Translations under genes and position numbers: made by a program
Assembly (NCBI RefSeq): GCF_014635585.1
Contig: NZ_BMDC01000002.1
Span: 186,001 to 250,000 of the forward strand
Length of the DNA stretch: 64,000 bases
Reading direction: 5' to 3'
Origin: Rothia aerolata
GTDB taxonomy: Bacteria; Actinomycetota; Actinomycetes; Actinomycetales; Micrococcaceae
Notes under the pieces: generated by a model
Seen by the model: the letters and a program-made list of their open reading frames with translations, nothing else
What the model was told of the DNA's origin: nothing
Database searches by the model: none
In this document: positions 8,292 to 17,616 of the stretch, one piece after another
Numbering within the stretch: the stretch's first letter is position 1
How the letters are laid out: every line of letters begins with the position of its first letter

Positions 8292-11200
8292 ATGAGCCTT
8301 CGCGGTCTAACTAAACTTCTGTCCCAGGAACCAAGCTTTAGCCGCATCTCGGCGGCGGCTGCCGCTCCGCCGGCGCAGCGGTCTGCTGAACTGGTGATGG
8401 CTGCTGTGGACGGCGCTCGGCCGGTTCTGCTGGCAGAGATTGCAGCGGGGATGCAGAGTCAGGATGAGGGAGCCTGTCTGCTGGCTATTACCGCCACCGA
8501 GCGGGAGGCAGAAGACACCGTATCGGCCCTTGCCTCCTTTATGGATCCACAGAAAATTGCCCTCTTTCCGGCCTGGGAGACCCTTCCCCACGAGCGCCTC
8601 TCGCCGCGGTCTGACACCGTGGGTCAGCGCCTGACCGTTCTGCGGCGTCTTGCGGGTTCAGACCGTCCCGCCGTGGTGGTGGCGCCGGTGCGCGCCGTCA
8701 TTCAGCCCTTTGTTTCCGGTCTTGAAGCGATGGAGCCGGTACGCCTGGCGGCTGGCGAAGAACGAGATTTCGATGAAACCGTTAAGGCTCTCACCCAGGC
8801 CGCCTACTCCCGTGTTGACCTGGTGTCTAAGCGCGGTGAATTTGCCGTGCGCGGCGGTATTCTCGATGTTTTCTCCCCGGTGGCTGACCACCCGGTACGT
8901 ATCGAATTTTTCGGTGATGAAATTGAGAACATGCGCTGGTTCTCGGTGGCAGACCAGAGAACCCTCAGCGGGGGAGAGCACCCCAGCGAGATTATCGCTC
9001 CTCCCTGCCGTGAGCTGCTGATTACCCCCTCGGTGATGTCCAAGGCAGCGCGCCTGCAGGGGGATTTTCCCGGGGCAGCCGCCATGCTCGAGAAGATTGC
9101 GGGTGGAATCTACGTTGAGGGTATGGAATCGCTGACCCCGCTGCTGGTGGAAGAGATGACCACCCTGCTCGATGTGCTGCCCGAACACTCTCTGCCGGTG
9201 GTGCTGGAGCCCGAGAAAGTACGCTCGCGCGCCGCCGATCTGGTAGCCACCAACGAGGAATTTTTGCTGGCTGCCTGGGAGTCTGCCACCGACAATTCCA
9301 ATGCCCCCATTGACCTGGGCCAGAACAGCGCGGGTTTTGGTGCCGGAGCCTTCCGCACCGTGGCCGACCTGCGCGAGAGAGCCCTGGACCGCCGGCTGGG
9401 CTGGTGGGCCATGACCGCCCTGGGGGTGGACGACGCTATCGAGGACGGCGTTGATACCCTCACCTTCGAGGCCCGGGCGCCCCATTCCTACGCAGGAAAC
9501 GTGAACGAGCTGCTCACCGAGGTTGGGAAGAAAGTCAGGGACGGCTGGCACATTATTGCCGTGACCGACGGCCCAGGCCCGCTCCAGCGCCTGCTCTCTG
9601 TCTTCCAGGAGGCAGAGATTCCAGCAGCCCGCACCGAAGACCTGGTGGAAGCTCCTGACGCGGGCATGATTGAAATGACCACCGCCGCTGCCGGTAAGGG
9701 TTTTATGATGGACGCCGCCCGCATCGGCTTTCTCACCGAAGCTGACATTCTGGGCCGCGCTTCCAGCTACGGCACCCGCGATCTGCGCGCCGCCAAGCTG
9801 CCCGTGCGCCGTCGTAAAAATGCTGTGGACCCCATGGCACTCAAGGCCGGCGACTACGTGGTACACGAGCAGCACGGCATCGGCCAGTTTATCGAGCTGG
9901 TGCAGCGCCCGATAGCCGGTGCCATGATTAAGCCCGGCCAGCCCAAACCCATGAAGGAATACCTGGTGCTGGAATACGCGGCGTCCAAACGCGGCGGTGC
10001 TAAAGACCGCCTCTTCGTACCCACCGACCAGCTGGATCAGGTTTCGAACTACGTGGGCGGCGATGCCCCGGCCCTATCAAAGATGGGCGGCTCGGACTGG
10101 GCCAAGACCAAGTCCCGGGCCCGCAAGGCGGTCAAGGAGATTGCCGCAGACCTCATCAAGCTTTATTCAGCCCGCCAGGCAAGCCGAGGCCATGCCTTCG
10201 GCCCCGATACCCCCTGGCAGGCCGAGCTTGAAGAGGCCTTCCCCTACCAGGAGACCCCCGACCAGCTCTCGGCTATCAACGAGGTCAAGGCCGACATGGA
10301 GAAAGAGGTTCCCATGGACCGCCTGATCTCCGGCGACGTGGGCTACGGTAAAACCGAGATTGCCGTGCGGGCCGCTTTCAAGGCGGTGCAAGACGGCAAG
10401 CAGGTGGCGGTGCTGGTGCCCACCACCCTGCTGGCCCAGCAGCACCTTGAGACCTTTACCGAGCGGTTCTCGGGCTTTCCCGTGCGGGTTGCCGCCCTCT
10501 CGCGTTTCCAGACTAAGAAAGAAGCGCTCGAAACACTTGAGGGGCTGAAGAACGGTTCTATTGACGTGGTGGTGGGCACCCACCGGATTCTCTCCGAGTC
10601 CACCCAGTTCAAAGACCTCGGCCTGGTGATTATCGACGAGGAACAGCGCTTTGGCGTGGAGCACAAAGAAAAGCTCAAGACTATGCGCACCAATGTTGAC
10701 GTTCTTGCCATGTCTGCGACTCCGATTCCCCGCACCCTGGAGATGTCGCTGACCGGTATTCGTGAGACCTCCACCCTGGCCACTCCGCCCGAGGAACGCC
10801 ACCCCGTGCTGACTTTCGTGGGCGCCCGTACCGACAAGCAGATTACCGCCGCTATTCGCCGCGAGCTCATGCGCGAGGGCCAGGTTTTCTTTGTGCACAG
10901 CCGAGTCTCTTCGATTGAGCGGGTTGCCTCCGAGATCCAGCAGCTGGTACCCGAGGCCCGCATCGCTGTGGCCCACGGAAAGATGAGCGAATCGCGCCTG
11001 GAACAGATTATTGTGGACTTCTGGGAGCGGAGGTTCGATGTGCTGGTCTGCACCACCATCGTGGAAACCGGCCTGGATATTTCCAACGCCAATACCCTGA
11101 TTGTCGATCAGGCCCAGAACTACGGTCTCTCACAGCTGCACCAGCTGCGTGGCCGCGTGGGCCGTGGTCGCGAGCGCGCCTACGCCTACTTCCTCTATCC

Positions 11201-11903
11201 CACCGACAAGATGCTGGGGGAGGTCGCGCTAGAGCGCCTGAAGGCCGTTGCCACCCACAACGAGCTGGGTGCCGGTATGCAGCTGGCCATGAAGGATCTT
11301 GAAATTCGCGGTGCCGGTAACCTGCTGGGCGGCGAGCAGTCGGGCCACATTGCCGGTGTGGGCTTCGACCTCTACCTGCGACTGGTGGGCGAGGCCGTTG
11401 CTAACTTTAGGGGAGATGAGGACGACGCCGCTCCGGCCGAGGTAAAGGTGGACCTTCCGGTCAACGCCCACCTACCGCACGACTATGTTTCCTCAGAACG
11501 TCTGCGACTAGCCGCCTACCGCCAGATTGCCCAGGCTGTCTCCGAAGAAGAACTGGCAGAAGCCCACGAGGAGCTGGTAGATCGCTACGGTGAGGTTCCC
11601 GAGGCCACCGAAAACCTCTTCCGTATCGCTTCGCTGCGCCTGCGCGCCCGGGCCGTGGGACTGTCTGAGATTGTTGCCATGGGCCCCAAGGTTCGTTTCT
11701 TTCCGGTTGACCTGCCCGAATCTAAAATCATGCGGCTCAACCGCATGTATCCGGGTTCCCTGCACAAGCAGATTCCTGGAACCGAGCAGTGGCAGATTCT
11801 GGTACCCCGGCCCAAGACAGCCCGGGTAGGCGGAAAAGACCTGGTGGATGAGGCCATGGTTCAGTGGACCAACGACTTCATCAGAGCGATTTTCGAGGCA
11901 TAA
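8292..11903 (+). CDS. mfd: Transcription-repair coupling factor Mfd
   Basis: 1203 residues, the full length of the family. It removes RNA polymerase stalled at DNA damage and recruits UvrA. The N-terminal UvrB-like module (about 1-350, 'FPAWETLPHERLSPRSDTVGQRL') is followed by the RNA polymerase interaction domain (about 515-600, 'GDYVVHEQHGIGQFIELV'). The RecG-like translocase has Walker A 'GDVGYGKTEIAVRAA' near residue 680, 'IIDEEQRFG' near 780, 'SATPIPRTLEMSL', and 'QLRGRVGRGRERAYAY' near 950. A C-terminal TRCF domain begins after 'LPHDYV' (about 1060). The ATG at 8292 has a modest GGAAAG upstream. It stands alone, closed by a terminator. Confidence 0.98.
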   Translation: MSLRGLTKLLSQEPSFSRISAAAAAPPAQRSAELVMAAVDGARPVLLAEIAAGMQSQDEGACLLAITATEREAEDTVSALASFMDPQKIALFPAWETLPHERLSPRSDTVGQRLTVLRRLAGSDRPAVVVAPVRAVIQPFVSGLEAMEPVRLAAGEERDFDETVKALTQAAYSRVDLVSKRGEFAVRGGILDVFSPVADHPVRIEFFGDEIENMRWFSVADQRTLSGGEHPSEIIAPPCRELLITPSVMSKAARLQGDFPGAAAMLEKIAGGIYVEGMESLTPLLVEEMTTLLDVLPEHSLPVVLEPEKVRSRAADLVATNEEFLLAAWESATDNSNAPIDLGQNSAGFGAGAFRTVADLRERALDRRLGWWAMTALGVDDAIEDGVDTLTFEARAPHSYAGNVNELLTEVGKKVRDGWHIIAVTDGPGPLQRLLSVFQEAEIPAARTEDLVEAPDAGMIEMTTAAAGKGFMMDAARIGFLTEADILGRASSYGTRDLRAAKLPVRRRKNAVDPMALKAGDYVVHEQHGIGQFIELVQRPIAGAMIKPGQPKPMKEYLVLEYAASKRGGAKDRLFVPTDQLDQVSNYVGGDAPALSKMGGSDWAKTKSRARKAVKEIAADLIKLYSARQASRGHAFGPDTPWQAELEEAFPYQETPDQLSAINEVKADMEKEVPMDRLISGDVGYGKTEIAVRAAFKAVQDGKQVAVLVPTTLLAQQHLETFTERFSGFPVRVAALSRFQTKKEALETLEGLKNGSIDVVVGTHRILSESTQFKDLGLVIIDEEQRFGVEHKEKLKTMRTNVDVLAMSATPIPRTLEMSLTGIRETSTLATPPEERHPVLTFVGARTDKQITAAIRRELMREGQVFFVHSRVSSIERVASEIQQLVPEARIAVAHGKMSESRLEQIIVDFWERRFDVLVCTTIVETGLDISNANTLIVDQAQNYGLSQLHQLRGRVGRGRERAYAYFLYPTDKMLGEVALERLKAVATHNELGAGMQLAMKDLEIRGAGNLLGGEQSGHIAGVGFDLYLRLVGEAVANFRGDEDDAAPAEVKVDLPVNAHLPHDYVSSERLRLAAYRQIAQAVSEEELAEAHEELVDRYGEVPEATENLFRIASLRLRARAVGLSEIVAMGPKVRFFPVDLPESKIMRLNRMYPGSLHKQIPGTEQWQILVPRPKTARVGGKDLVDEAMVQWTNDFIRAIFEA

Positions 11904-11905
11904 GA

Positions 11906-11943
11906 AAAAGCGGGCAACTCCCTTCAGGGAGCTGCCCGCTTTT
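11906..11943. terminator. Bidirectional terminator between mfd and the 11970 gene
   Basis: 17-bp stem with one mismatch (11906-11922 with 11927-11943, TTCA loop), flanked by A4 and T4, directly after the mfd stop. It can serve both converging transcripts. Confidence 0.9.
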
Positions 11944-11969
11944 AGGTTTCTCAGACTGAGAGCTACGGC

Positions 11970-12395
11970 CTAGCGCATGGTCAGGTCTACACCGTTTTCG
12001 CGGTTCTCAGTGTTGGTCTTAGAAGACATCAGGTGGTAGACAATGCCCCAGGGCACAATCAGCAGAACCAGGGCGATCAGCCAGGGAACAACGCCGTGGC
12101 TACCCACAATGCCCTCGGGGTAGAAGCCCAGCATATAGAGACCCAGCAGGAAGACCACGAAGAGAATCACGAAGATCACCAGGCTAGAGCCAATCTGGCC
12201 CTGGCCGGAATAGGTGGGGCCGTGAGCTTCTTCAAAGCCGCGACCCTCTTTCTGCAGACCCAGGGTCTCAACGTTGCTGCGCTTCTCGGATTCAGAGTGC
12301 AGCTGGTCAGAACCGTGGTGGTGGGTGTGATGGCCAGCGGTACCCGCTGAAGTGTGGGCTGATGCTCGCTCGCTGGAGACCTTCTCAGAAGACAT
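11970..12395 (-). CDS. Small membrane protein with His-rich N-terminus
   Basis: 141 residues, not recognised. The N-terminal 75 residues are hydrophilic and contain a His cluster 'HHTHHHGSDQLH' (about 22-33), which could bind metal, though that is only a composition argument. Two strong membrane segments follow ('SSLVIFVILFVVFLLGLYML' and 'VVPWLIALVLLIVPWGIVYH') with a short loop between, then a short charged tail. The layout resembles the small two-TM proteins often annotated as hypothetical in Micrococcaceae. The ATG has GGAAAG upstream. Monocistronic, convergent with mfd. Confidence 0.7.
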   Translation of the reverse strand: MSSEKVSSERASAHTSAGTAGHHTHHHGSDQLHSESEKRSNVETLGLQKEGRGFEEAHGPTYSGQGQIGSSLVIFVILFVVFLLGLYMLGFYPEGIVGSHGVVPWLIALVLLIVPWGIVYHLMSSKTNTENRENGVDLTMR

Positions 12396-12454
12396 AGAGA
12401 ACTACTTTCCGTATCGGGGCACTCACCTGTGAGGCTGCCCGAATGTGCATGTGC

Positions 12455-12483
12455 TTTCTCACCCCAGTATAAGGGGTGAGAAA
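12455..12483. promoter_or_regulatory. 11-bp perfect inverted repeat around a -10-like TATACT
   Basis: TTTCTCACCCC (12455-12465) is repeated inverted at 12473-12483; on the minus strand the 7-base centre plus one flanking T forms TATACT, 75-85 bases upstream of the ATG at 12395. It could be an operator overlapping the promoter of that gene. It could also be the deoC terminator, but no T tract follows on the minus strand. Confidence 0.35.
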
Positions 12484-12532
12484 AACTTATGCACAGTGTG
12501 TCAATGAATGTTAGGGCTTTTTGAAGCGCAGT

Positions 12533-13222
12533 TTAGTAGGAACCCTCGCCCGCTTCACCGGCTTCGATGATTGCGATGCCCTTGGAAGCACCGATTCGGT
12601 TAGCTCCCGCTTCAATCATGGCCAGGGCCTGCTCGCGGGTGCGCACGCCACCGGATGCCTTGACGCCGATGTTGGGGCCAACGGTCTTGCGCATTAGGGC
12701 AATGTCTTCAACGGTGGCACCGGCAGAGGAATAACCGGTGGAGGTCTTCACAAAGTCGGCACCGGCTTCTACCGCAGCCTCGCAGGCAAGCACCTTCTGA
12801 TCATCGGTGAGCTCGGAGGTCTCGATGATGACCTTGACCTTAGCGTTACCGGCATGGGCAGCATCTACCACAGCCTTAATATCGTCGACCAGAGCCTGAC
12901 GCTTTTCGGCGCGGGCATCGGCAATGTTGATCACCATATCGACCTCGGCGGCACCGGCGGCCACAGCGGTGGTGGTCTCAAAGGCCTTGACCTCGGTGGC
13001 AGAAGCACCGAAAGGGAAGCCGATCACCACGCAGGGAACCGCCGAAGCGCCGTCCAGCTCCTGCGCCAGCACCGGAGCCCACACGGGGTTGGCGCAGACG
13101 GAGGCGAAGCCGTGCTCGCGGGCCTCTGCACAAAGACGGCGCACGTCGGCCTCGGAGGCGGTGGGGGCGAGAATGGTGTGGTCAATCATTGCTGCCAGTT
13201 CGGCATTGGAAATGTCAGTCAT
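12533..13222 (-). CDS. deoC: Deoxyribose-phosphate aldolase DeoC
   Basis: 229 residues, normal length. It splits 2-deoxyribose 5-phosphate into glyceraldehyde 3-phosphate and acetaldehyde, the last step of deoxynucleoside breakdown. Family residues visible: '[14 protein letters not shown]' at the start, 'EVDMVINI' (catalytic Asp), '[10 protein letters not shown]', the Schiff-base lysine in 'DFVKTSTGY', and 'VKASGGVRT' with the second active-site lysine. AAAGGAG precedes the ATG. It lies on the same strand as the phosphosugar mutase and purine nucleoside phosphorylase genes, forming a salvage cluster, but a long palindrome (13291-13363) sits between it and the mutase. Confidence 0.97.
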   Translation of the reverse strand: MTDISNAELAAMIDHTILAPTASEADVRRLCAEAREHGFASVCANPVWAPVLAQELDGASAVPCVVIGFPFGASATEVKAFETTTAVAAGAAEVDMVINIADARAEKRQALVDDIKAVVDAAHAGNAKVKVIIETSELTDDQKVLACEAAVEAGADFVKTSTGYSSAGATVEDIALMRKTVGPNIGVKASGGVRTREQALAMIEAGANRIGASKGIAIIEAGEAGEGSY

Positions 13223-13290
13223 GTTTCTCCTTTGAATACTTAGGTTTATGAAGGCATACGGGGCCGAAAACGAATAGTTCAGTTGGGTAA

Positions 13291-13363
13291 GCGTTTGCGG
13301 GGTCTGCGCCCCGACACCCTAACGCCAGCCCCGAGCCAGTCGGGGCGCAGATCCCACAAACGC
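13291..13363. repeat. 25-bp imperfect palindrome between deoC and the mutase
   Basis: 13291-13315 pairs with 13339-13363 with two mismatches; 23-base loop. It lies in the minus-strand gap after the mutase stop and before deoC, so it may act as a terminator or mRNA stabiliser. The loop contains AACGCCAGCCCCGA, which recurs at 27238. Confidence 0.7.
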
Positions 13364-13408
13364 TTTGACGCTGCGCACCTTGCTCTGGGCTGAGAAGCCC
13401 GGAAAGAA

Positions 13409-15139
13409 TCAGAGCCCCAGCGCCGCCCGGATTTCATCGGCAACCTGCTTCAGCGCCGTAGTTGCCTGGGTCCGTGCCTGCGCCAGAGCCTCCTGCGGCT
13501 GCGAGTCGGCGGGCTTTGCCTCTACCTCGCGGATGACCTCCAGGTAGCACTTGAGCTTGGGCTCGGTACCCGAGGGGCGCACGATCACGCGGGTGCCGTC
13601 TGCCGCCAGGTACATCATGCCGTTGGTGGGCGGCAGGGTCTCGGTTCCCTGGGACATATCGATCACCTCGGTCACCGGCGAACCCGCCAGAGAGGCCGGC
13701 GGGGTCGCCCGCAGGGTCGCCATCATGGTGGTAATCTGGCTGAGGTCGTCCACCCGGATTGAGACCTGGTCCGTTGCATAGACCCCGTGCTCGGCTGCCA
13801 GCTCATCGAGCACGGTCAGCAGGGTCTTGCCCTCCCGCTTGAGCTGCTGGGCGTAGATAGCAACCGCCAGAGCCGCCGAGACGCCGTCCTTATCCTTCAC
13901 CGAGGCGGGATCAACGCTGTAGCCGATGGCCTCCTCGTAGCCGTAGGCCAGGTTCTCGATGCGGGCAATCCACTTGAAACCGGTCAGGGTCTCGCGGTGC
14001 TCCAGTCCGGCAGCTCGGGCGATAGCGCCCAGCTGGCGGGAAGATACCACCGAGTTGGCGAAGATGGGCTTGGGGTTCTGCTGCGACGTATCTCCCAGGC
14101 GCTGCAGGGTTGCCACGCCCAGCAGGGAGCCAATTTCGTCTCCGCGCAGGGCCCGCCAGGTCTTGACCGCCGGGTCAAAGACGGCAAAAGCGGCGCGGTC
14201 GGCATCGGGATCATTGGCGATAATCAAATCTGCCTGCTCGCGCTCAGCCACCTTGAAGGCCAAATCCAGCGCGCCCGGCTCTTCGGGGTTGGGGAAGGAG
14301 ACGGTGGGAAAGAGCGGGTCGGGGTCGAACTGCTCAGCCACCGGAGTAACCGACTCGAAACCGGCGTTTTTCAATACCTTGAGCACAGTCTCTCCGCCCA
14401 CGCCGTGCATGGCGGTGTAGACAATCTTCAGGTCGCGCTCGGCGGGCTGAGCCAGCGCACCCACCGCTGCCACGTAGTCATCGGCTACCGAGCCGGGCAA
14501 CACCTGCCAGCCCTCGGCCGCCAGCTCAATCGCGGCGTCGTCCACACCGGCAATCGCCGCTGCGATATCGGAGTCGAAGGGCGGCACAATCTGGGCGCCG
14601 CGGGCGTGCTCTTCGACAGCCTGACCACCCAGGTAGACCTTGTAGCCGTTATCCTGGGGCGGGTTGTGGGAGGCGGTGACCATCACGCCCACCTCGGCGC
14701 CGTATTCCCGGGTAGCCCAGGCAAGCACGGGGGTGGGCAGGGGAGCGGGCATCAGCTTGGTCTTGATACCCGCCGCCTCAAAAATCGCTGCGGTTTCCTG
14801 CGCGAAAATATCGGAGTTGAAGCGGGCATCAAAGCCGACGACGGCGCTGGGTGACTCCCAGCCCTCAGCGGTGGCGCGGCCAGAAATGTAAGCAGCCAGG
14901 CCAACTGCCGCCCGACGCACCACCACGCGGTTCATACGCATGGGGCCAGCGCCCAGGGCAGCGCGCAAACCGGCGGTGCCGAACTGAAGGGTGCCCGAGA
15001 AACGGTCCTGAAGGTCAGCGATAGCCTCAGAATCTTGAGCCTCTGCCCGGCTAATAATCTCGGTGAGCTCTGCGCGGGTAGCTTCGTCGGGGTCAATGCT
15101 CAGCCAATACCTGGCCTGGTCGATGAGATGTTCTGTCAT
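13409..15139 (-). CDS. Phosphosugar mutase (phosphoglucomutase/phosphomannomutase family)
   Basis: 576 residues, alpha-D-phosphohexomutase family of the long (PGM2-like) type. The phosphoserine loop is 'TASHNPPQDNGYKVYLGG', the metal-binding loop 'NDPDADR', the sugar-binding loop 'YGYEEAIGYSVDP', and the phosphate-binding loop near the C-terminus 'VRPSGTEPKLKCYLEV'. Homologues next to purine nucleoside phosphorylase (for example pmmB of Mycobacterium) are annotated as phosphomannomutase; with deoC and purine nucleoside phosphorylase as neighbours, a phosphopentomutase role feeding DeoC is plausible but not shown. AAGGAC lies before the ATG; 9 bases separate it from the nucleoside phosphorylase stop, so the two are co-transcribed. 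Confidence 0.92.
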   Translation of the reverse strand: MTEHLIDQARYWLSIDPDEATRAELTEIISRAEAQDSEAIADLQDRFSGTLQFGTAGLRAALGAGPMRMNRVVVRRAAVGLAAYISGRATAEGWESPSAVVGFDARFNSDIFAQETAAIFEAAGIKTKLMPAPLPTPVLAWATREYGAEVGVMVTASHNPPQDNGYKVYLGGQAVEEHARGAQIVPPFDSDIAAAIAGVDDAAIELAAEGWQVLPGSVADDYVAAVGALAQPAERDLKIVYTAMHGVGGETVLKVLKNAGFESVTPVAEQFDPDPLFPTVSFPNPEEPGALDLAFKVAEREQADLIIANDPDADRAAFAVFDPAVKTWRALRGDEIGSLLGVATLQRLGDTSQQNPKPIFANSVVSSRQLGAIARAAGLEHRETLTGFKWIARIENLAYGYEEAIGYSVDPASVKDKDGVSAALAVAIYAQQLKREGKTLLTVLDELAAEHGVYATDQVSIRVDDLSQITTMMATLRATPPASLAGSPVTEVIDMSQGTETLPPTNGMMYLAADGTRVIVRPSGTEPKLKCYLEVIREVEAKPADSQPQEALAQARTQATTALKQVADEIRAALGL

Positions 15140-15148
15140 GGTTCGTCC

Positions 15149-15997
15149 TTAGATTTTCTCAATAATGTCAGCCAGCAGACGGGAGATACGGGGGCCGGCG
15201 TCCTTGCCAGCCTGAATTACCTCTTCGTGGTTGAGAGCTGTTTCCTGAATACCGGCCGCCATGTTGGTGACCAGCGAAATACCAAAAACTTCCATACCCA
15301 CAGAGCGGGCTGCAATGGCCTCTAGCGCGGTAGACATGCCCACCAGGTCAGCACCCAGAGTCGCCATCATCTTGATTTCAGCGGGGGTTTCATAGTGGGG
15401 GCCGGGGGCCTGATAGTAAACGCCCTCCAGCAGAGAATCATCAATGGAGCGGGCAATCTCCCGAATACGGGGTGAGTAGAGATCGGTGAGGTCCACGAAA
15501 TGGACACCCTGCAGGGGAGAGGTGGCGGTTGCGTTGATATGGTCGGAAATCAGAACCGGCATACCCGCCGAGTAGGAGGGATTCAGGCCGCCGCAACCGT
15601 TGGTCAGAATCATGGTCTCAGCACCGGCAGCTGCCGCGGTGCGCACACCGTGCACCACAGCATCAACACCCTTGTTTTCATAGAAGTGGGTGCGGGCGCC
15701 AATCACCAGGGCCCGCTTTCCAGAGGAGGTAAGAATAGAGGAAATAGTACCGGGGTGGCCCGCCACAGCAGAGGCGTGGAAGCCCGGAATCTCCTGGGCA
15801 TCCATTACGTGGGTGGTCTCACCGATTAGGCTGGCAGCCTCGCCCCAGCCGGAGCCCAAGGTCAGAGCAATATCGTGCTTCTGCACATCGGTTGCCTCTG
15901 CGATAAACTTCGCGGCCTTGCGAGCGGCAACAGCGGCAGGATGGTCTTCATGGGAAGTGGGCAGGGCCCACACATCAATAGAATTTTCGTTCATCAC
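15149..15997 (-). CDS. Purine-nucleoside phosphorylase
   Basis: 282 residues, trimeric-type (PNP/MTAP family). It phosphorolyses purine nucleosides to the base and ribose 1-phosphate. Family stretches: 'IALTLGSGWGEAASLIG' with the phosphate-binding GSG, 'GHPGTI', 'GARTHFYENKGVDAVVHGVR', 'ILTNGCGGLNPSYSAGMPVLISDHIN', 'GPHYETPAEI' and 'LVGMSTALEAIAAR'. Start is GTG at 15997 or the next ATG codon at 15994. First gene of the minus-strand salvage operon; divergent from lpdA across about 120 bases that must hold both promoters. Confidence 0.96.
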   Translation of the reverse strand: MMNENSIDVWALPTSHEDHPAAVAARKAAKFIAEATDVQKHDIALTLGSGWGEAASLIGETTHVMDAQEIPGFHASAVAGHPGTISSILTSSGKRALVIGARTHFYENKGVDAVVHGVRTAAAAGAETMILTNGCGGLNPSYSAGMPVLISDHINATATSPLQGVHFVDLTDLYSPRIREIARSIDDSLLEGVYYQAPGPHYETPAEIKMMATLGADLVGMSTALEAIAARSVGMEVFGISLVTNMAAGIQETALNHEEVIQAGKDAGPRISRLLADIIEKI

Positions 15998-16119
15998 AAG
16001 CCTAAATTACCAGTTTTCCGCCTCTGCCTGTGGGGCTGAAACCGCTCGGGCGCCGGAAAATTAAGGTAAACATCGACTTAGAGTTTGAATGAAACTATCA
16101 AAGAGAACACAATAGTAAT

Positions 16120-17538
16120 GTGACTCTCAAAACTGATTACGCATCACACAAAATCATCATTCTTGGCGGTGGCCCCGGCGGTTATGAGGCGGCCCTGGTG
16201 GCGTCGTCCTTGGGCGCAGACGTAACCCTCATTGAGGCCAAGGGGCTGGGTGGCTCGGCGGTTCTCACCGACGTCGTCCCCTCAAAAACCCTCATTGCCT
16301 CCGCAGATCTCATGACCCGCATCTCCGAAGCCGCAGATCTGGGTATTACCGTGGGCGACCCGCAGGCAGACCGCACCGTTCACGTTGACCTCGGCACCGT
16401 CAATGAGCGCTTGGTCAACCTGGCCCACCAGCAGTCCAACGATATTAAGCGCACCGTCGAGCGCTCCGGTATCAAGGTGATTAGCGGTAAGGGCAAGCTC
16501 AAAGACCACCACACCGTTGAGGTAACCGATAGCGACGGTCTGGTCTACGACCTTCAGGCGGAGTTTATTCTTCTGTCGGTGGGCACCCACCCCCGTGAGC
16601 TCGAGACCGCGAAGCCAGACGGCAAGCGAATTCTCAACTGGACCCAGCTCTACAACCTCGAAGAAATGCCCGAAGAGCTGATTGTGGTTGGTTCCGGTGT
16701 GACCGGTGCGGAGTTCGCCTCTGCCTACAACGGCCTGGGCAGCAAGGTCACCCTGATTTCTTCGCGCGACCGCGTGCTGCCGGGCGAGGACGAGGACGCC
16801 GCTACTGTGCTGGAAAACGTATTCGAGCGCCGCGGTGTTCGGGTGATGCCGCGCTCCCGCGCCCAGGCTGCTGAGTATACCGAGGACGGCGAGGGCGTGA
16901 TCGTCACCCTCTCTGACGGCCGCAAGGTCTCTGGTTCCCACGTGCTCATCGCCGTGGGTTCCATTCCTAACACCGAAGATTTGGGACTGGAAAACGCCGG
17001 GGTTGAGGTCTCGGAGTCGGGTCACATTAATGTAGACCGCGTCTCCCGTACCAATATCTCTAACATCTATGCAGCCGGTGACTGCACCGGTGTTTATCCG
17101 CTGGCCTCTGTGGCTGCCATGCAGGGCCGCATCGCAATTGCCCACCTGATGGGTGACCACGTGCGCCCGCTCAAGACCCACCAGGTAGCGGCCAATATCT
17201 TCACCTCACCCGAGATTGCTACCGTGGGCGTTTCTGAGAAGGAAATTCAGTCCGGTAAGTATCAGGCAGACACCGTGATGCTCTCGCTGAACACCAACCC
17301 CCGCGCCAAAATGATGGCGGTCAAAGACGGCTTTATCAAGATTTTCTCGCGTAAGCACTCCGGTACCGTGATCGGTGGCGTGGTGGTGGGTCCCCGAGCC
17401 TCAGAGCTAATCTTCCCCATCTCTCTGGCGGTGGATCAGAAGCTGCACGTTGACGATTTGGCAGAGACCTACACCGTTTATCCGTCTCTGACCGGCTCGA
17501 TTTCAGAGGCTGCGCGAAAGCTCCATAAGCGGCTCTAG
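16120..17538 (+). CDS. lpdA: LpdA-type NAD(P)H quinone reductase
   Basis: 472 residues, pyridine nucleotide-disulfide oxidoreductase fold. FAD-binding 'IIILGGGPGGYEAAL' at residues about 9-23, NAD-binding 'VVGSGVTGAEFASAYN' near 190, second FAD motif 'NIYAAGDCTGVYPL' near 313, and a dimerisation domain at the end. The redox-active CxxxxC pair of dihydrolipoamide dehydrogenases is absent: the site reads 'GLGGSAVLTDVVPSKT'. The C-terminal His-Glu motif is also replaced ('YTVYPSLTGSISEAAR'). Both are known features of mycobacterial LpdA, a quinone reductase, so lipoamide dehydrogenase activity is not expected. GTG start; the overlapping ATG at 16118 is followed at once by TGA. Confidence 0.9.
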   Translation: MTLKTDYASHKIIILGGGPGGYEAALVASSLGADVTLIEAKGLGGSAVLTDVVPSKTLIASADLMTRISEAADLGITVGDPQADRTVHVDLGTVNERLVNLAHQQSNDIKRTVERSGIKVISGKGKLKDHHTVEVTDSDGLVYDLQAEFILLSVGTHPRELETAKPDGKRILNWTQLYNLEEMPEELIVVGSGVTGAEFASAYNGLGSKVTLISSRDRVLPGEDEDAATVLENVFERRGVRVMPRSRAQAAEYTEDGEGVIVTLSDGRKVSGSHVLIAVGSIPNTEDLGLENAGVEVSESGHINVDRVSRTNISNIYAAGDCTGVYPLASVAAMQGRIAIAHLMGDHVRPLKTHQVAANIFTSPEIATVGVSEKEIQSGKYQADTVMLSLNTNPRAKMMAVKDGFIKIFSRKHSGTVIGGVVVGPRASELIFPISLAVDQKLHVDDLAETYTVYPSLTGSISEAARKLHKRL

Positions 17539-17558
17539 GATTTTCTAACCCTCTGCGC

Positions 17559-17613
17559 GAGTGGTGGATTTTAGGCTTAAATTCCTTATGTTTAAGCCTG
17601 AAATCCACCACTC
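17559..17613. repeat. 23-bp palindrome (family A copy 1) after lpdA
   Basis: 17559-17581 pairs with 17591-17613 with a single G:T, 9-base loop. On the plus strand it is followed by ATTTTATATTTT, so it can terminate lpdA, and it lies 4 bases from the convergent MHS transporter stop. The arm core GGTGGATTTTAGGCTTAA also occurs at 63051 after the dGTPase gene. Confidence 0.85.
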
Positions 17614-17616
17614 ATT

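Noticed and set aside
8658-9875. 405-residue minus-strand frame opposite mfd
   Set aside because: High-GC shadow frame, Gly/His-rich with no family motif, opposite a certain gene.
13787-14854. 355-residue plus-strand frame opposite the phosphosugar mutase
   Set aside because: Antisense of a strongly conserved gene, composition of a shadow frame.
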